A DNA stretch of 64,000 nt from positions 62,001 to 126,000 of the forward strand of contig JABARS010000014.1 of NCBI GenBank assembly GCA_019187085.1. The letters are read 5' to 3'. The position numbers were made by a program, and so were the translations under genes. Source of the stretch: Pseudorhodoplanes sp. Its GTDB lineage: Bacteria; Pseudomonadota; Alphaproteobacteria; Rhizobiales; Xanthobacteraceae. The notes under the pieces are model-generated. The model was not told the origin of the DNA. It searched no databases and worked only from the letters and a program-made list of their open reading frames with translations. Below, in pieces: positions 19,673 to 28,179 of this stretch (within the stretch, counting starts at the first letter, position 1; each line of letters opens with the position of its first letter).

Positions 19673-22600
19673 TTACAGAGCCTCCACCGACACCACGCCC
19701 GGGACCGCCTTGATCGCGCCGGCAAGCTGCGGCGACACGCGGAAGCGACCGGGCAGCTTCACTTCCACCTCCGCGCCGCCCTCCATCAGCAGGATCATGC
19801 TGACGTCGCCGTCGCCGCGCGCCTCGAGGCGGCGCGAAATGGCGTCGAGCGGCGCCGGATCGCGCACGAAAATACGCAGGCTTTTCTGAATTTTCTCGGC
19901 CACTTTTTCCAGCGGCTCGGCGGTCTGGATGCGTGCGCGCACCTCGTCGCCCTGTGCCTCGGCGGACAGGAACAGAAGCACTGCCGAGCCCGGCTCAAGG
20001 ATGTCGCGGTATTGCTGCAGCCCCTCCGAGAAAATCACCGCCTCGTACTGGCCGGACGGGTCGGACAGGCCGATGATGCCCATCTTGCTGCCGGATTTGG
20101 TGCGCCGTTCGGTGCGCGAGACGACGGTCGCGGCGGTGCGGCCGGCACTCGCGCCGTTCTTGACCGAGCGCGCAAACTCCGCCCAGGTCTGCACCTGCAT
20201 ACGCGCGAGCGCGCCCGCATAGTCGTCGAGCGGATGTCCGCTGAGGAAAAAGCCGACGGAATCGTATTCGCGCTGCAGCCGTTCGCCCGGCAGCCATGGC
20301 TCGACCGATGGCAGGCGCAACGGCTCGGCGCCGCCGGGGCCGCCGAACAATTCGTTCTGGCCGAGCGTCGCCGTTTCGTGCGCGCGCTGCGCCGCCGACA
20401 GCACGGTCTCGACGGCGGCGAAGGCGCACGCGCGGTTCGGCTCCAGCGCATCGAAGGCGCCGGCCGCGGCGAGGCTTTCCAGCACACGCTTGTTGACCGC
20501 GCGCGGATTGATGCGGCTTGCAAAGTCGGACAGGTCGCGGAACGGCCGTTCGCCACGGGCGGCGACGATCGCTTCCACCGCCTGCGCGCCCACGCCCTTG
20601 AGCGCGGCCAGCGCATAATGGATGGTGTTGCCGGTGCAGTCGAAGGTCACACCCGACCGGTTGATCGAAGGCGCCTCGACCTTGATGCCGAGCCGTTCAG
20701 CTTCGGCACGGAACTCGGCGAGCTTGTCGGTATTGCCCATGTCGAGCGTCATCGAGGCGGCAAGGAATTCGACCGGATAATTCGCCTTCATATAGGCGGT
20801 CTGATAGGCGACGAGCGCGTACGCGGCCGCGTGGCTCTTGTTGAAGCCGTACTCGGCAAAGCGTTCGAGCAGATCGAAGATCGCATCGGCCTGCTCGCGC
20901 CCAATCCCGTTCTTTATCGCGCCCTCGACGAACACCGTGCGCTGTTCCTGCATCTCCTTGCGGATCTTCTTGCCCATAGCGCGGCGCAGGAGGTCGGCTT
21001 GCCCGAGCGTGTAGCCGGCGAGCAATTGCGCCGCCTGCATCACCTGTTCCTGATAGACGATGACACCGAACGTCTCTTTCAGGATCGGCTCGAGCTTCGG
21101 ATGGATATAATCCGGCTTTTCCTGGCCGTGCTTGCGCAGGCAATAAGTCGGGATGTTGGCCATCGGCCCCGGCCGGTAGAGCGCGACGAGCGCGATGATG
21201 TCCTCGAAGCGGTCCGGGCGCATGTCGAGCAGCGCGCGCCGCATGCCCGCACTTTCCAGTTGGAAGATGCCCACCGCTTCGGCGCGGGCCAGAAGGTCAT
21301 AGGTCCTGGCGTCGTCGAGCGGGATCGCCGCCAGATCGAGATCGACGTCGCGCCTGCGTACGAGATCGGCTGCGCGCCGCAGCACGGTGAGCGTCTTCAG
21401 GCCGAGGAAGTCGAACTTCACAAGGCCCGCCTGCTCGACCCATTTCATGTTGAACTGAGTGACGGGCATGTCCGATTTCGGATCGCGGTAGAGCGGTACG
21501 AGCTCCGAGAGCGGGCGGTCACCGATCACGAGGCCGGCGGCATGCGTTGAGGCATGGCGCGTCAGCCCTTCGAGCTTCTGGGCGATGTCGAAGGCGCGCC
21601 GTACCACGGGGTCGGCGTCGCGCGCGGCCTGCAATTGCGGCTCGCCCTCGATTGCGCGCGACAGCGTGACCGGATGGGCCGGGTTCTGCGGCACGAACTT
21701 GCACAGCTTGTCGACCTGCCCGTAGGGCATCTGCAGCACGCGCCCGACGTCGCGCAGCACCCCGCGCGCCTGCAGCGTGCCGAACGTGATGATCTGAGCG
21801 ACTTGATCGCGGCCATAGCGCTCCTGCACGTAGCGGATCACCTCATCGCGGCGATCCTGGCAGAAGTCGATATCGAAGTCCGGCATCGATACGCGCTCGG
21901 GATTGAGAAAGCGTTCGAACAGGAGCCCGAAGCGGATCGGGTCGAGATCGGTGATCGTGAGCGCGTACGAAACGAGCGAGCCCGCACCGGAGCCGCGGCC
22001 CGGACCGACGGGAATGCCCTGCGCCTTCGCCCACTGGATGAAGTCGGCGACGATCAGGAAGTAGCCCGGATATTTCATGCGCGCGATCACATCGAGCTCG
22101 AAGGCGAGCCGCTTGTGATAGTCGTCCTCACTCGTGTCCGGCGCGATGCCGTGGCGGACGATCTTCTGGCGCAGGCCCTCCTCGGCCCGCTTCTTCAGTT
22201 CGGTAGCCTCGTCGACCGCCTCGTCGCCGACGGTGAAGCGCGGCAGGATCGGCTTGTGGGTGCGCGGGCGGAAGCTGCAGCGCTGCGCGATCTCCACCGT
22301 GGAGGCGAGCGCCTCCGGCAGATCGGAGAACAGCGTCTTCATTTCCGCACGCGTCTTGAAGCGGTGTTCCGGCGTGAGCTGACGGCGGGCGGACTCGGCG
22401 AGCACGCGGCCCTCGGCGATGCAGATCAGGGCATCGTGCGCTTCGTAGTCTTCCGCACCGGCGAAAAATGGCTCGTTGGTCGCCACGAGCGGCAGGCTGT
22501 GCGTGTGTGCGAAATCGATCAGCACCGGCTCGCAACGCTTCTCGTCGGCGGTACCGTGGCGCTGCAACTCGATATAAAGCCGGTCGCCGAACAGATCTGC

Positions 22601-23107
22601 CAGCCGCTCGAGACGCGCCTGCGCCTGTTCGGTTTGTCCGGCCGCGACCGGTATATCGAGGCAGCCGGAAGGGCCGCCGGTGAGTGCGATCAGGCCGTCG
22701 GTCTCGCCGGCAAGCCAGTCGAGTTTCAGATGAGGTGCCTCGCCGACCGGCGATTCCAGGAAGGCGCGCGAATTGAGCCGCATCAGGCTGCGGTAACCGT
22801 CCTCGCGCGCGGCAAGCAGAACCAGACGCGGGAGCTTGCGGAGGTGTCCGCCGAGTCGCGGGTCGCGCTTGTCGTCCCCGAAATCGATCGCAAGCGCGCA
22901 GCCGACGATCGGCTGGATGCCGGAGCCGGCCATCTTCTCAGAGAATTCCAGCGCCCCGAACATGTTGTCGGTATCGGTCAGCGCAAGCGCAGGCTGACGG
23001 TCGGCCTTGGCCAGCTCGGCGAGCCGCGCGATCGTCAGCGCGCCCTCGAGCAGCGAAAACGACGAATGGACATGGAGATGGACAAAGCCGGGACCGGCCA
23101 CGGGCAT
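19673..23107 (-). CDS. dnaE: DNA polymerase III alpha subunit, DnaE1 type
   Basis: Replicative polymerase. About 1144 residues: PHP domain at the N-terminus (FVHLHVHSSFSLLEGALTIA), polymerase catalytic core with PDFDIDFCQDRRDEVIRYV and the palm region MQAAQLLAGYTLGQADLLRR, helix-hairpin-helix region (FAEYGFNKSHAAAYALVAYQ precedes it), then an OB-fold and a C-terminal tail. The length and PHP motif fit DnaE1 rather than the mutagenic DnaE2. The ATG at 23107 is taken; a GTG two codons inside is better spaced from a GAGG element and is a real alternative. The upstream neighbour is the LexA-controlled micro-gene 160 bp away on the same strand, so dnaE may share its SOS promoter. Confidence 0.95.
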   Translation of the reverse strand: MPVAGPGFVHLHVHSSFSLLEGALTIARLAELAKADRQPALALTDTDNMFGALEFSEKMAGSGIQPIVGCALAIDFGDDKRDPRLGGHLRKLPRLVLLAAREDGYRSLMRLNSRAFLESPVGEAPHLKLDWLAGETDGLIALTGGPSGCLDIPVAAGQTEQAQARLERLADLFGDRLYIELQRHGTADEKRCEPVLIDFAHTHSLPLVATNEPFFAGAEDYEAHDALICIAEGRVLAESARRQLTPEHRFKTRAEMKTLFSDLPEALASTVEIAQRCSFRPRTHKPILPRFTVGDEAVDEATELKKRAEEGLRQKIVRHGIAPDTSEDDYHKRLAFELDVIARMKYPGYFLIVADFIQWAKAQGIPVGPGRGSGAGSLVSYALTITDLDPIRFGLLFERFLNPERVSMPDFDIDFCQDRRDEVIRYVQERYGRDQVAQIITFGTLQARGVLRDVGRVLQMPYGQVDKLCKFVPQNPAHPVTLSRAIEGEPQLQAARDADPVVRRAFDIAQKLEGLTRHASTHAAGLVIGDRPLSELVPLYRDPKSDMPVTQFNMKWVEQAGLVKFDFLGLKTLTVLRRAADLVRRRDVDLDLAAIPLDDARTYDLLARAEAVGIFQLESAGMRRALLDMRPDRFEDIIALVALYRPGPMANIPTYCLRKHGQEKPDYIHPKLEPILKETFGVIVYQEQVMQAAQLLAGYTLGQADLLRRAMGKKIRKEMQEQRTVFVEGAIKNGIGREQADAIFDLLERFAEYGFNKSHAAAYALVAYQTAYMKANYPVEFLAASMTLDMGNTDKLAEFRAEAERLGIKVEAPSINRSGVTFDCTGNTIHYALAALKGVGAQAVEAIVAARGERPFRDLSDFASRINPRAVNKRVLESLAAAGAFDALEPNRACAFAAVETVLSAAQRAHETATLGQNELFGGPGGAEPLRLPSVEPWLPGERLQREYDSVGFFLSGHPLDDYAGALARMQVQTWAEFARSVKNGASAGRTAATVVSRTERRTKSGSKMGIIGLSDPSGQYEAVIFSEGLQQYRDILEPGSAVLLFLSAEAQGDEVRARIQTAEPLEKVAEKIQKSLRIFVRDPAPLDAISRRLEARGDGDVSMILLMEGGAEVEVKLPGRFRVSPQLAGAIKAVPGVVSVEAL

Positions 23108-23267
23108 CCTCGCGATTCTGCGTTTCGGCCGATGGTGGCCCGGGAGCGGCAAATGTCCATGCCGACAGCCGCGCTCCACGCCGAAACCCGCGTTTTCCCC
23201 AAGGCCTGTTCGGGGCCTTATCGAATGGCCCTGTCCAGAAAGCCGCCCGTTCGGATCGCGGCGGGTA

Positions 23268-23366
23268 TCAGATTGTGGCGAACACTTGTGCCCAGATCGC
23301 AATCATCCCCAGAAACAGGGATACCGAGGCCAATGCGGCCGCTTCCTCGACAACTGCGCGAAACAT
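23268..23366 (-). CDS. 32-residue SOS-controlled membrane peptide, SidA-like candidate
   Basis: A 33-codon reading frame beginning MFRAVVEEAAALAS and ending IWAQVFATI, with a central run SVSLFLGMIAIWAQV. The layout is a short acidic amphipathic start followed by one predicted membrane helix (about residues 11-31). The ATG has a GGGAG ribosome-binding site six bases upstream. It sits about 20 bp behind a promoter whose spacer, -10 and start region are covered by two GTTC-N7-GTTC LexA-type boxes. The reading frame, ribosome site and boxes are seen directly. What is inferred is the function: an SOS-induced inner-membrane peptide, comparable in size and setting to Caulobacter SidA (29 residues, blocks division through FtsW). 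It is too short for routine gene callers. Confidence 0.72.
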   Translation of the reverse strand: MFRAVVEEAAALASVSLFLGMIAIWAQVFATI

Positions 23367-23379
23367 CGAAATCTCCCTA

Positions 23380-23412
23380 GAACATAGAGAGAACATAGTT
23401 CATTATTTGTTC
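23380..23412 (-). promoter_or_regulatory. double LexA-type operator (two GTTC-N7-GTTC boxes)
   Basis: Read on the plus strand, 23380-23394 is GAAC-ATAGAGA-GAAC and 23398-23412 is GTTC-ATTATTT-GTTC, two perfect copies of the alphaproteobacterial LexA box GTTC-N7-GTTC in opposite orientation, three bases apart. They cover the spacer, -10 and start region of the promoter for the 32-residue peptide. SOS control is inferred from the established consensus for this class. Confidence 0.8.
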
Positions 23413-23422
23413 TTGTCGTCAA
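23393..23422 (-). promoter_or_regulatory. promoter of the SOS micro-gene (and possibly dnaE)
   Basis: On the minus strand CTTGACG (-35 TTGACG at 23422-23417) is followed after 18 bp by CTATGT (23398-23393). This resembles the rhizobial consensus CTTGAC-N17-CTATAT. Predicted start of transcription falls about 20 bp before the ATG at 23366. The interval 23423-23532 up to the lolD stop shows no gene. Confidence 0.6.
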
Positions 23423-23532
23423 GGTCCCCAGAAAAGCCTGCAAAACGAGGGTCCAGAGGGGCTTTCCCGGGTTGCTCGGCGCCTTGCCGGGTCAGAGATT
23501 CTATTTTTCGGCCCCGCCGAATGGGTAGCCGG

Positions 23533-24225
23533 TCACGCCATTTCGACGATCTTGCCGTCCTGCAGGGTGACGCGGCGGTCCATGCGGCCGGCGAGTTCGA
23601 GATTGTGGGTCGCGATGATGGCGGCGAGGCCCGACGCGCGCACGAGCTGCGTGAGCATGTTGAACACATGATCCGCCGTGTGCGGGTCGAGATTTCCGGT
23701 CGGCTCGTCGGCAAGCAGGATGCGCGGCGCGTTCGCCACCGCGCGTGCGATCGCAACGCGCTGCTGCTCGCCGCCCGACAGTTCGACGGGCCGGTGCGTC
23801 AACCGCTTCTTCAGGCCGAGATAGCTGAGAAGCTCCTGCGCGCGTTTGTTGGCTTCCTTGCGCGAGAGCCCGCGGATCATTTGCGGGATGGCCACGTTCT
23901 CCAGCGCGGAAAATTCCGGCAGCAGGTGGTGAGCCTGATAGACGAAGCCGATCTCGGAGCGGCGGATGCGCGTGCGCTCGGCATCAGGCAAGCCGGAGGT
24001 CGCCACCCCGTCGATATAGACCTCACCCGCGTCGGGATGTTCGAGCAGTCCGGCGATGTGCAGCAGGGTCGATTTTCCGGAGCCGGACGGCGCCACGAGC
24101 GCGATCGATTGACCGAGCCAGGCGCCCAGTTCGGCGCCCTGCAGGATTTCGAGCGCGCTGTCGCCCTGCTGATAACGGCGCTCGACCGCGTTCATATAGA
24201 GGATCGGCTTCTGATCGTCCGTCAT
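23533..24225 (-). CDS. lolD: lipoprotein-releasing ABC transporter ATP-binding protein
   Basis: ATPase of the LolCDE complex, which extracts lipoproteins from the inner membrane for delivery to the outer membrane. It has 230 residues: Walker [10 protein letters not shown], signature [14 protein letters not shown] and Walker [14 protein letters not shown], followed by the switch histidine in IATHNLEL. It lies 9 bp downstream of the lolC/E stop, in one operon with it and probably proS. Confidence 0.95.
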   Translation of the reverse strand: MTDDQKPILYMNAVERRYQQGDSALEILQGAELGAWLGQSIALVAPSGSGKSTLLHIAGLLEHPDAGEVYIDGVATSGLPDAERTRIRRSEIGFVYQAHHLLPEFSALENVAIPQMIRGLSRKEANKRAQELLSYLGLKKRLTHRPVELSGGEQQRVAIARAVANAPRILLADEPTGNLDPHTADHVFNMLTQLVRASGLAAIIATHNLELAGRMDRRVTLQDGKIVEMA

Positions 24226-24234
24226 CGGCGGCGC

Positions 24235-25506
24235 CTATTCGTAACGCAAGGCTTCGACCGGATCGAGCCGGGCGGCGCGCCATGACGGATAGAGCGTCGC
24301 AAGCAGCGACAGCGACAGCGCCATCAGGACTACGGCGGTCGTCTCGCCGGTGTCCATCTGCGCGGGCAGGCGCGAGAGAAAATAGAGCTCGGGCGAAAAC
24401 AATTCGGTGGAGGTCAGCCAGGACAGGAAGCGGCGGATCGACTCGATGTTGCTGCAGACGACGACGCCGACGACAAAACCGAGAATGGTTCCGACCACGC
24501 CGATCGCGGCGCCCGTGATCAGGAAGACGCGCATGATCGCGCCCTGGGTGGCGCCCATCGTACGCAGGATCGCGATGTCGCGACCCTTGTCCTTCACCAG
24601 CATGATGAGCCCGGAAATGATGTTGAGCGCGGCGACCAGAACGATCAGCGTGAGGATCAGGAACATCACGTTGCGCTCGACCTGCAGCGCGTTGAAGAAG
24701 GTCGCATTGCGCTGACGCCAGTCGACCATGAAGATCGGCCGCTGCGCGCCGTCGGCGATCAGCTTGCGGAAATCCTGGATCCGGTCGGGATTGTCGGTAT
24801 AGACCTCAATCGCGGTGACGTCACCGGAGCGGTTGAAATAGGCCTGCGCTTCGATAAGCGGCATGAAGACGAAGGCGGAATCGTATTCCGACATGCCGAT
24901 CTCGAACACCGCGGCGATCTTGTAGGCCTTGATCCGCGGGGTCGTGCCCATGGGCGTCACCGCCCCGCGCGGCGACACGAGCGTGAGATTGTCGCCGGCG
25001 CGCAGCGAAAGCTGGTCGGCGAGCCGCTTGCCGATGGCGATGCCCTGCCCCTCGTCGAACCCCTCGAGCGTCCCCTGGCGCAGGTTGTTCGCAATCGAGG
25101 TCAGCTTGGACAGATCCGCCGAGCGGATGCCGCGCACGAGCACACCCGTTGCGTGAAACGGTGAAGACGCCAGCGCCTGTCCTTCGACGATGGGCGCCGC
25201 GAGCCGTACGCCCCTGATGCCGGAAATGCGCTCGGCGACGGCCTGCCAGTCGGTCAGCGGGGATTCGAGCGGCTGGATCAGCAGATGGCCGTTGAGGCCG
25301 AGGATCTTGTCCAGCAATTCCTTGCGGAAGCCGTTCATCACCGCCATGACGATGATGAGCGTGGCGACACCCAGCATGATGCCGAGGAACGAGATGCCGG
25401 CGATGATCGAGATAAAACCTTCCTTGCGTCGCGCCCGCAGGTAACGCAACGACAACATCCACTCAAATGGCGCAAACGCCCGCGTTCCGGTGGGCTCGTT
25501 CATCAT
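24235..25506 (-). CDS. lolC: lipoprotein-releasing ABC transporter permease (LolC/E)
   Basis: Single permease of the Lol exporter; alphaproteobacteria usually have one LolC/E-type gene (a homodimer is inferred) instead of separate lolC and lolE. The 423 residues show MacB/FtsX topology: one N-terminal membrane segment (about 32-58, SFLGIMLGVATLIIVMAVMN), a large periplasmic domain (about 60-275) and three C-terminal segments (for example LILTLIVLVAALNIISGLIM and GAAIGVVGTILGFVVGVVVC). Two ATGs in tandem open the gene (25506 and 25503). Confidence 0.93.
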   Translation of the reverse strand: MMNEPTGTRAFAPFEWMLSLRYLRARRKEGFISIIAGISFLGIMLGVATLIIVMAVMNGFRKELLDKILGLNGHLLIQPLESPLTDWQAVAERISGIRGVRLAAPIVEGQALASSPFHATGVLVRGIRSADLSKLTSIANNLRQGTLEGFDEGQGIAIGKRLADQLSLRAGDNLTLVSPRGAVTPMGTTPRIKAYKIAAVFEIGMSEYDSAFVFMPLIEAQAYFNRSGDVTAIEVYTDNPDRIQDFRKLIADGAQRPIFMVDWRQRNATFFNALQVERNVMFLILTLIVLVAALNIISGLIMLVKDKGRDIAILRTMGATQGAIMRVFLITGAAIGVVGTILGFVVGVVVCSNIESIRRFLSWLTSTELFSPELYFLSRLPAQMDTGETTAVVLMALSLSLLATLYPSWRAARLDPVEALRYE

Positions 25507-25598
25507 TCCGTCCCAGCCTTCCCGATTTCAGCAGATTCTGGCGGATTCAAGCCACCGCCGGATACCGAACGCGCGGGTAACCCACACAATTTGCGGCG

Positions 25599-26918
25599 TC
25601 AGGCAAGGCGCGCCAGCGCCGCATCGGGGGCCATCATTTCCCGGCTGCCGTCGGATCGCCGCTTGACCTCGACCTGCCTGGCGGCGAGCCCCTTGGGGCC
25701 GACCAGAATCTGCCACGGCACCCCGATCAGATCGGCGGTCGCGAACTTCGAGCCCGGCCGCTCGTCCAGATCGTGATAGAGCACGTCGGCGCCTTTCGCC
25801 TGCAATGCCGCATAGAGCTTTTCGCACGCTGCGTCCGTTGCGCCATCACCCTGCTTGAGATTGAGGATCGCGACCTTGAACGGCGCGACCGCCTCCGGCC
25901 ACACGATGCCGGCGTCGTCATGCGAGGCCTCGATGATGGCGGCCACGAGTCGCGAGGGCCCGATGCCGTAGGAGCCCATATGGATCACGTGCTCGGTGCC
26001 GTCGGGCCCGGTCACGACCGCGCGCATGGGTTCGGAATATTTCGTGCCGAAATAGAAAATATGCCCGACCTCGATGCCACGCGCCGAAATCTGCTTGTCG
26101 GCCGGCAGTTTCGCGAACGCGGCGGCTTCATGTTTCTCCGAGGTCGCCGCATAAAGCGACGTCCACTTATCGACCAGCGTGCGCAGGCCCGCGACATCCT
26201 CGAAATCGACATTCTCGCCGGGGACCTCAAAGTCCAGATAGTCCTTGTGGCAAAACACTTCGCTCTCGCCGGTGGAGGCGAGCACGATGAATTCGTGCGA
26301 CAGGTTTCCGCCGATCGGGCCGGTTTCGGCCACCATCGGCACCGCCTTGAGGCCCATGCGCGCGAACGTGCGCAGATAGGCAATGAACATCCGGTTGTAG
26401 GCGTGGCGCGCGCGGTCCTGATCGAGGTCGAAGGAATAGGCGTCCTTCATGAGAAACTCGCGCCCGCGCATGAGGCCGAAGCGCGGGCGCACTTCGTCGC
26501 GGAATTTCCACTGGATGTGGTAAAGATTGAGCGGCAGATCCTTGTAGGAGCGCACATAGGCACGGAAGATTTCCGTGATCATCTCCTCGTTGGTCGGCCC
26601 GTAGAGCATTTCGCGCTCGTGCCGGTCCTTGATCCGCAGCATTTCCTTGCCGTAGGCGTCGTAGCGTCCGCTCTCGCGCCACAGATCGGCCGACTGGATC
26701 GTCGGCATCAGCATCTCGATCGCACCCGAGCGGTCCTGCTCCTCGCGCACGATGGCGCAGACCTTCTGCAGAACCCGCAGCCCGAGCGGCAGGAAGGCGT
26801 AAATCCCCGCAGCTTCCTGACGCATCATGCCCGCGCGCAGCATGAGCCGGTGGGAGACGATTTCCGCCTCCTTGGGCGTCTCCCGCAGGATGGGCAGGAA
26901 ATAGCGCGATAATCGCAT
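25599..26918 (-). CDS. proS: prolyl-tRNA synthetase, short alphaproteobacterial type
   Basis: Charges tRNA-Pro. At 439 residues it is much shorter than the 572-residue E. coli enzyme because the editing (INS) domain between class II motifs 2 and 3 is absent. Class II features: motif 2 around [20 protein letters not shown] and motif 3 around [20 protein letters not shown], followed by a C-terminal anticodon-binding domain. Loss of the editing domain is common in alphaproteobacteria, where free-standing YbaK/ProX deacylases usually take over. The ATG start is followed by [15 protein letters not shown], the standard N-terminus. Confidence 0.96.
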   Translation of the reverse strand: MRLSRYFLPILRETPKEAEIVSHRLMLRAGMMRQEAAGIYAFLPLGLRVLQKVCAIVREEQDRSGAIEMLMPTIQSADLWRESGRYDAYGKEMLRIKDRHEREMLYGPTNEEMITEIFRAYVRSYKDLPLNLYHIQWKFRDEVRPRFGLMRGREFLMKDAYSFDLDQDRARHAYNRMFIAYLRTFARMGLKAVPMVAETGPIGGNLSHEFIVLASTGESEVFCHKDYLDFEVPGENVDFEDVAGLRTLVDKWTSLYAATSEKHEAAAFAKLPADKQISARGIEVGHIFYFGTKYSEPMRAVVTGPDGTEHVIHMGSYGIGPSRLVAAIIEASHDDAGIVWPEAVAPFKVAILNLKQGDGATDAACEKLYAALQAKGADVLYHDLDERPGSKFATADLIGVPWQILVGPKGLAARQVEVKRRSDGSREMMAPDAALARLA

Positions 26919-26974
26919 GGGGGCGCCAGAATCGGTGAGCGGGACGGATCAGCAGTGAAAGCGGATTGCCTGTT

Positions 26975-27001
26975 AAAAAACAAGCGCTTCGCGCGCTCTT
27001 G
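26975..27001 (-). terminator. terminator-like hairpin upstream of proS
   Basis: On the minus strand CAA and GCGC arms pair around a GCGAA loop with a two-base GA bulge, followed directly by TTTTTT. It lies 57 bp before the proS start, so it could end transcription from the DUF1467 side or act as a proS attenuator. Confidence 0.4.
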
Positions 27002-27103
27002 AACGAAAATGAGGCAAGGGCTTGCTGTTCGGGGGGCGGATGGAGTAGCGTGCCGCCACTTCGGGGTCACATTACCCTGACGTGGTCCAAGTCTCGGGAG
27101 GAC

Positions 27104-27213
27104 GCGGGCGCAAAAGTGCCCGCCGACGCCGCCAATATCCAGAATAACGGCGTCAGACCAACAATCATTTCATTTCATTGAGAGCGGGGCATACGGCCCT
27201 GCTCTTTTCTTTT
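27104..27213 (+). ncRNA. candidate small RNA on the plus strand
   Basis: No neighbouring gene is transcribed in this direction, yet the plus strand carries a complete intrinsic terminator at 27181-27213. Upstream of it are an 8-bp hairpin with an AAAA loop (27104-27123) and a perfect 7-bp hairpin, GACGCCG/CGGCGTC (27125-27154), then an unpaired A/C/T-rich linker. Three hairpins with a terminal U-tract are the layout of a trans-acting sRNA. The 5' end and promoter are not evident. A 21-codon GTG frame ends just before the terminator but its ribosome site is badly spaced. I do not recognise an RNA family. Confidence 0.45.
27181..27213 (+). terminator. intrinsic terminator of the candidate small RNA
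   Basis: AGAGCGGGGC pairs with GCCCTGCTCT (one G-U pair) around a short ATACG loop, followed by TTTCTTTT on the plus strand. Confidence 0.65.
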
Positions 27214-27460
27214 GTGGGCCCCTGTTCGTCAGGATTTGCGGGCTATCGCGAGATTCTGGCCGTCTGGCACCAGCGTCGATCGCAGCCCCGCCGTGAAAAA
27301 GGGCGCCGGACGATCCTGGGGTGTCGGGGGAGGGGTGAAGACCGTCCGGCGCGCGCCCGTCGCATGGGCGCTTGCCTTCCAACGCCGTGGCTCCCACCCT
27401 GGTTCCACACTTTGCTGCTGGCTTTGGTGTTTTGCCCGTGGGGCCGGTCCGAGGCCGTTC

Positions 27461-27742
27461 CTAGCGGATGGTCGTACGTGGCATGTTGGGAATGCCCGGG
27501 AACCCGTCGAGCGTCACGAGCTCGAACGTGTAGACCAGATAGATCAACCCGAACAAGACGCCGGACACGAGCGTCGTCCACAACAGCCGCATCCCGATCC
27601 GCGCCAGCGTGGGCGCGCCGGGATCGGTGCCCGGCGTCACCTCTCCGCCCTCGCCCTGCGAGCGGATACCCCACGGCAGGATCGCAAACAGCGTGATCCA
27701 CCAGATCAGGAAATAGATCGCGAGTGCCGTTGTGACCGACAT
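27461..27742 (-). CDS. DUF1467 family membrane protein
   Basis: A 93-residue alphaproteobacterial membrane protein of unknown function. Two predicted membrane helices: residues about 5-24 (ALAIYFLIWWITLFAILPWG) and about 58-80 (TTLVSGVLFGLIYLVYTFEL). The ATG at 27742 starts the conserved segment, 16 bp after the mce stop; the frame is open further upstream but only within mce. Its constant place next to mce and proS in this group is known, but a role is not. Confidence 0.85.
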   Translation of the reverse strand: MSVTTALAIYFLIWWITLFAILPWGIRSQGEGGEVTPGTDPGAPTLARIGMRLLWTTLVSGVLFGLIYLVYTFELVTLDGFPGIPNMPRTTIR

Positions 27743-27758
27743 CGCCCCGCCCCGCCGC

Positions 27759-28163
27759 TCAGGCCTGCTCGATTTCGACGAGCGTACCGAAGAAATCCTT
27801 CGGATGCAGGAACAGGACCGGCTTGCCATGCGCGCCGATCTTCGGCTGGCCGTCGCCGAGCACGCGGGCCCCCTCCTTCACCAGACGGTCGCGCGCGGCA
27901 AGGATGTCCGCGACCTCGTAGCAGATGTGATGCACGCCGCCGTCTGGATTGCGCTCCAGGAATTTTCCGATCGGCGACTGGGCACCGAGCGGCTCCAGCA
28001 ACTCGATCTTGGTGTTCGGCAGGACGACGAAAACGGTCGTCACGCCGTGGTCGGGTTGCGGCACCGCCTCGGAGACGTCCGCGCCGAGCGTATCGCGATA
28101 GACCTGCGCCGCCCGGGCAAGGTCGCGTACGGCGATGGCGACGTGGTTGAGCCGGCCGATCAT
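27759..28163 (-). CDS. mce: methylmalonyl-CoA epimerase
   Basis: Interconverts (R)- and (S)-methylmalonyl-CoA in propionyl-CoA breakdown. The 134-residue protein is of the glyoxalase/VOC fold, with candidate metal ligands His7 in RLNHVAIAVRDL, His79 in GGVHHICYEV and Glu130 in FFGTLVEIEQA. It is 16 bp downstream of the RNase J gene on the same strand. Confidence 0.94.
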   Translation of the reverse strand: MIGRLNHVAIAVRDLARAAQVYRDTLGADVSEAVPQPDHGVTTVFVVLPNTKIELLEPLGAQSPIGKFLERNPDGGVHHICYEVADILAARDRLVKEGARVLGDGQPKIGAHGKPVLFLHPKDFFGTLVEIEQA

Positions 28164-28179
28164 AGAGAGCCTCTTTCTT

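Larger units (their letters stand above)
26919..27460. other. gene-free interval between proS and DUF1467
   Basis: A 542-bp stretch with no convincing protein gene on either strand. It contains a minus-strand hairpin plus T-run (26975-27001), a structured plus-strand stretch ending in a good terminator (27104-27213), and from 27214 to 27460 nothing I can assign. The open frames crossing it have no ribosome-binding site and no family resemblance. Confidence 0.6.

Noticed and set aside
23108..23302. 65-codon N-terminal extension of dnaE
   Set aside because: The extension is unlike any DnaE, the PHP domain begins right after the ATG at 23107, and it would overlap the micro-gene.
19589..23380. 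two long plus-strand frames (653 and 608 codons) opposite dnaE
   Set aside because: dnaE has its full set of polymerase motifs; the antisense products have no family features.
26966..27181. 71-codon plus-strand frame in the gap before DUF1467
   Set aside because: No ribosome-binding site and no protein-like composition; the structured RNA explanation with its terminator fits better.
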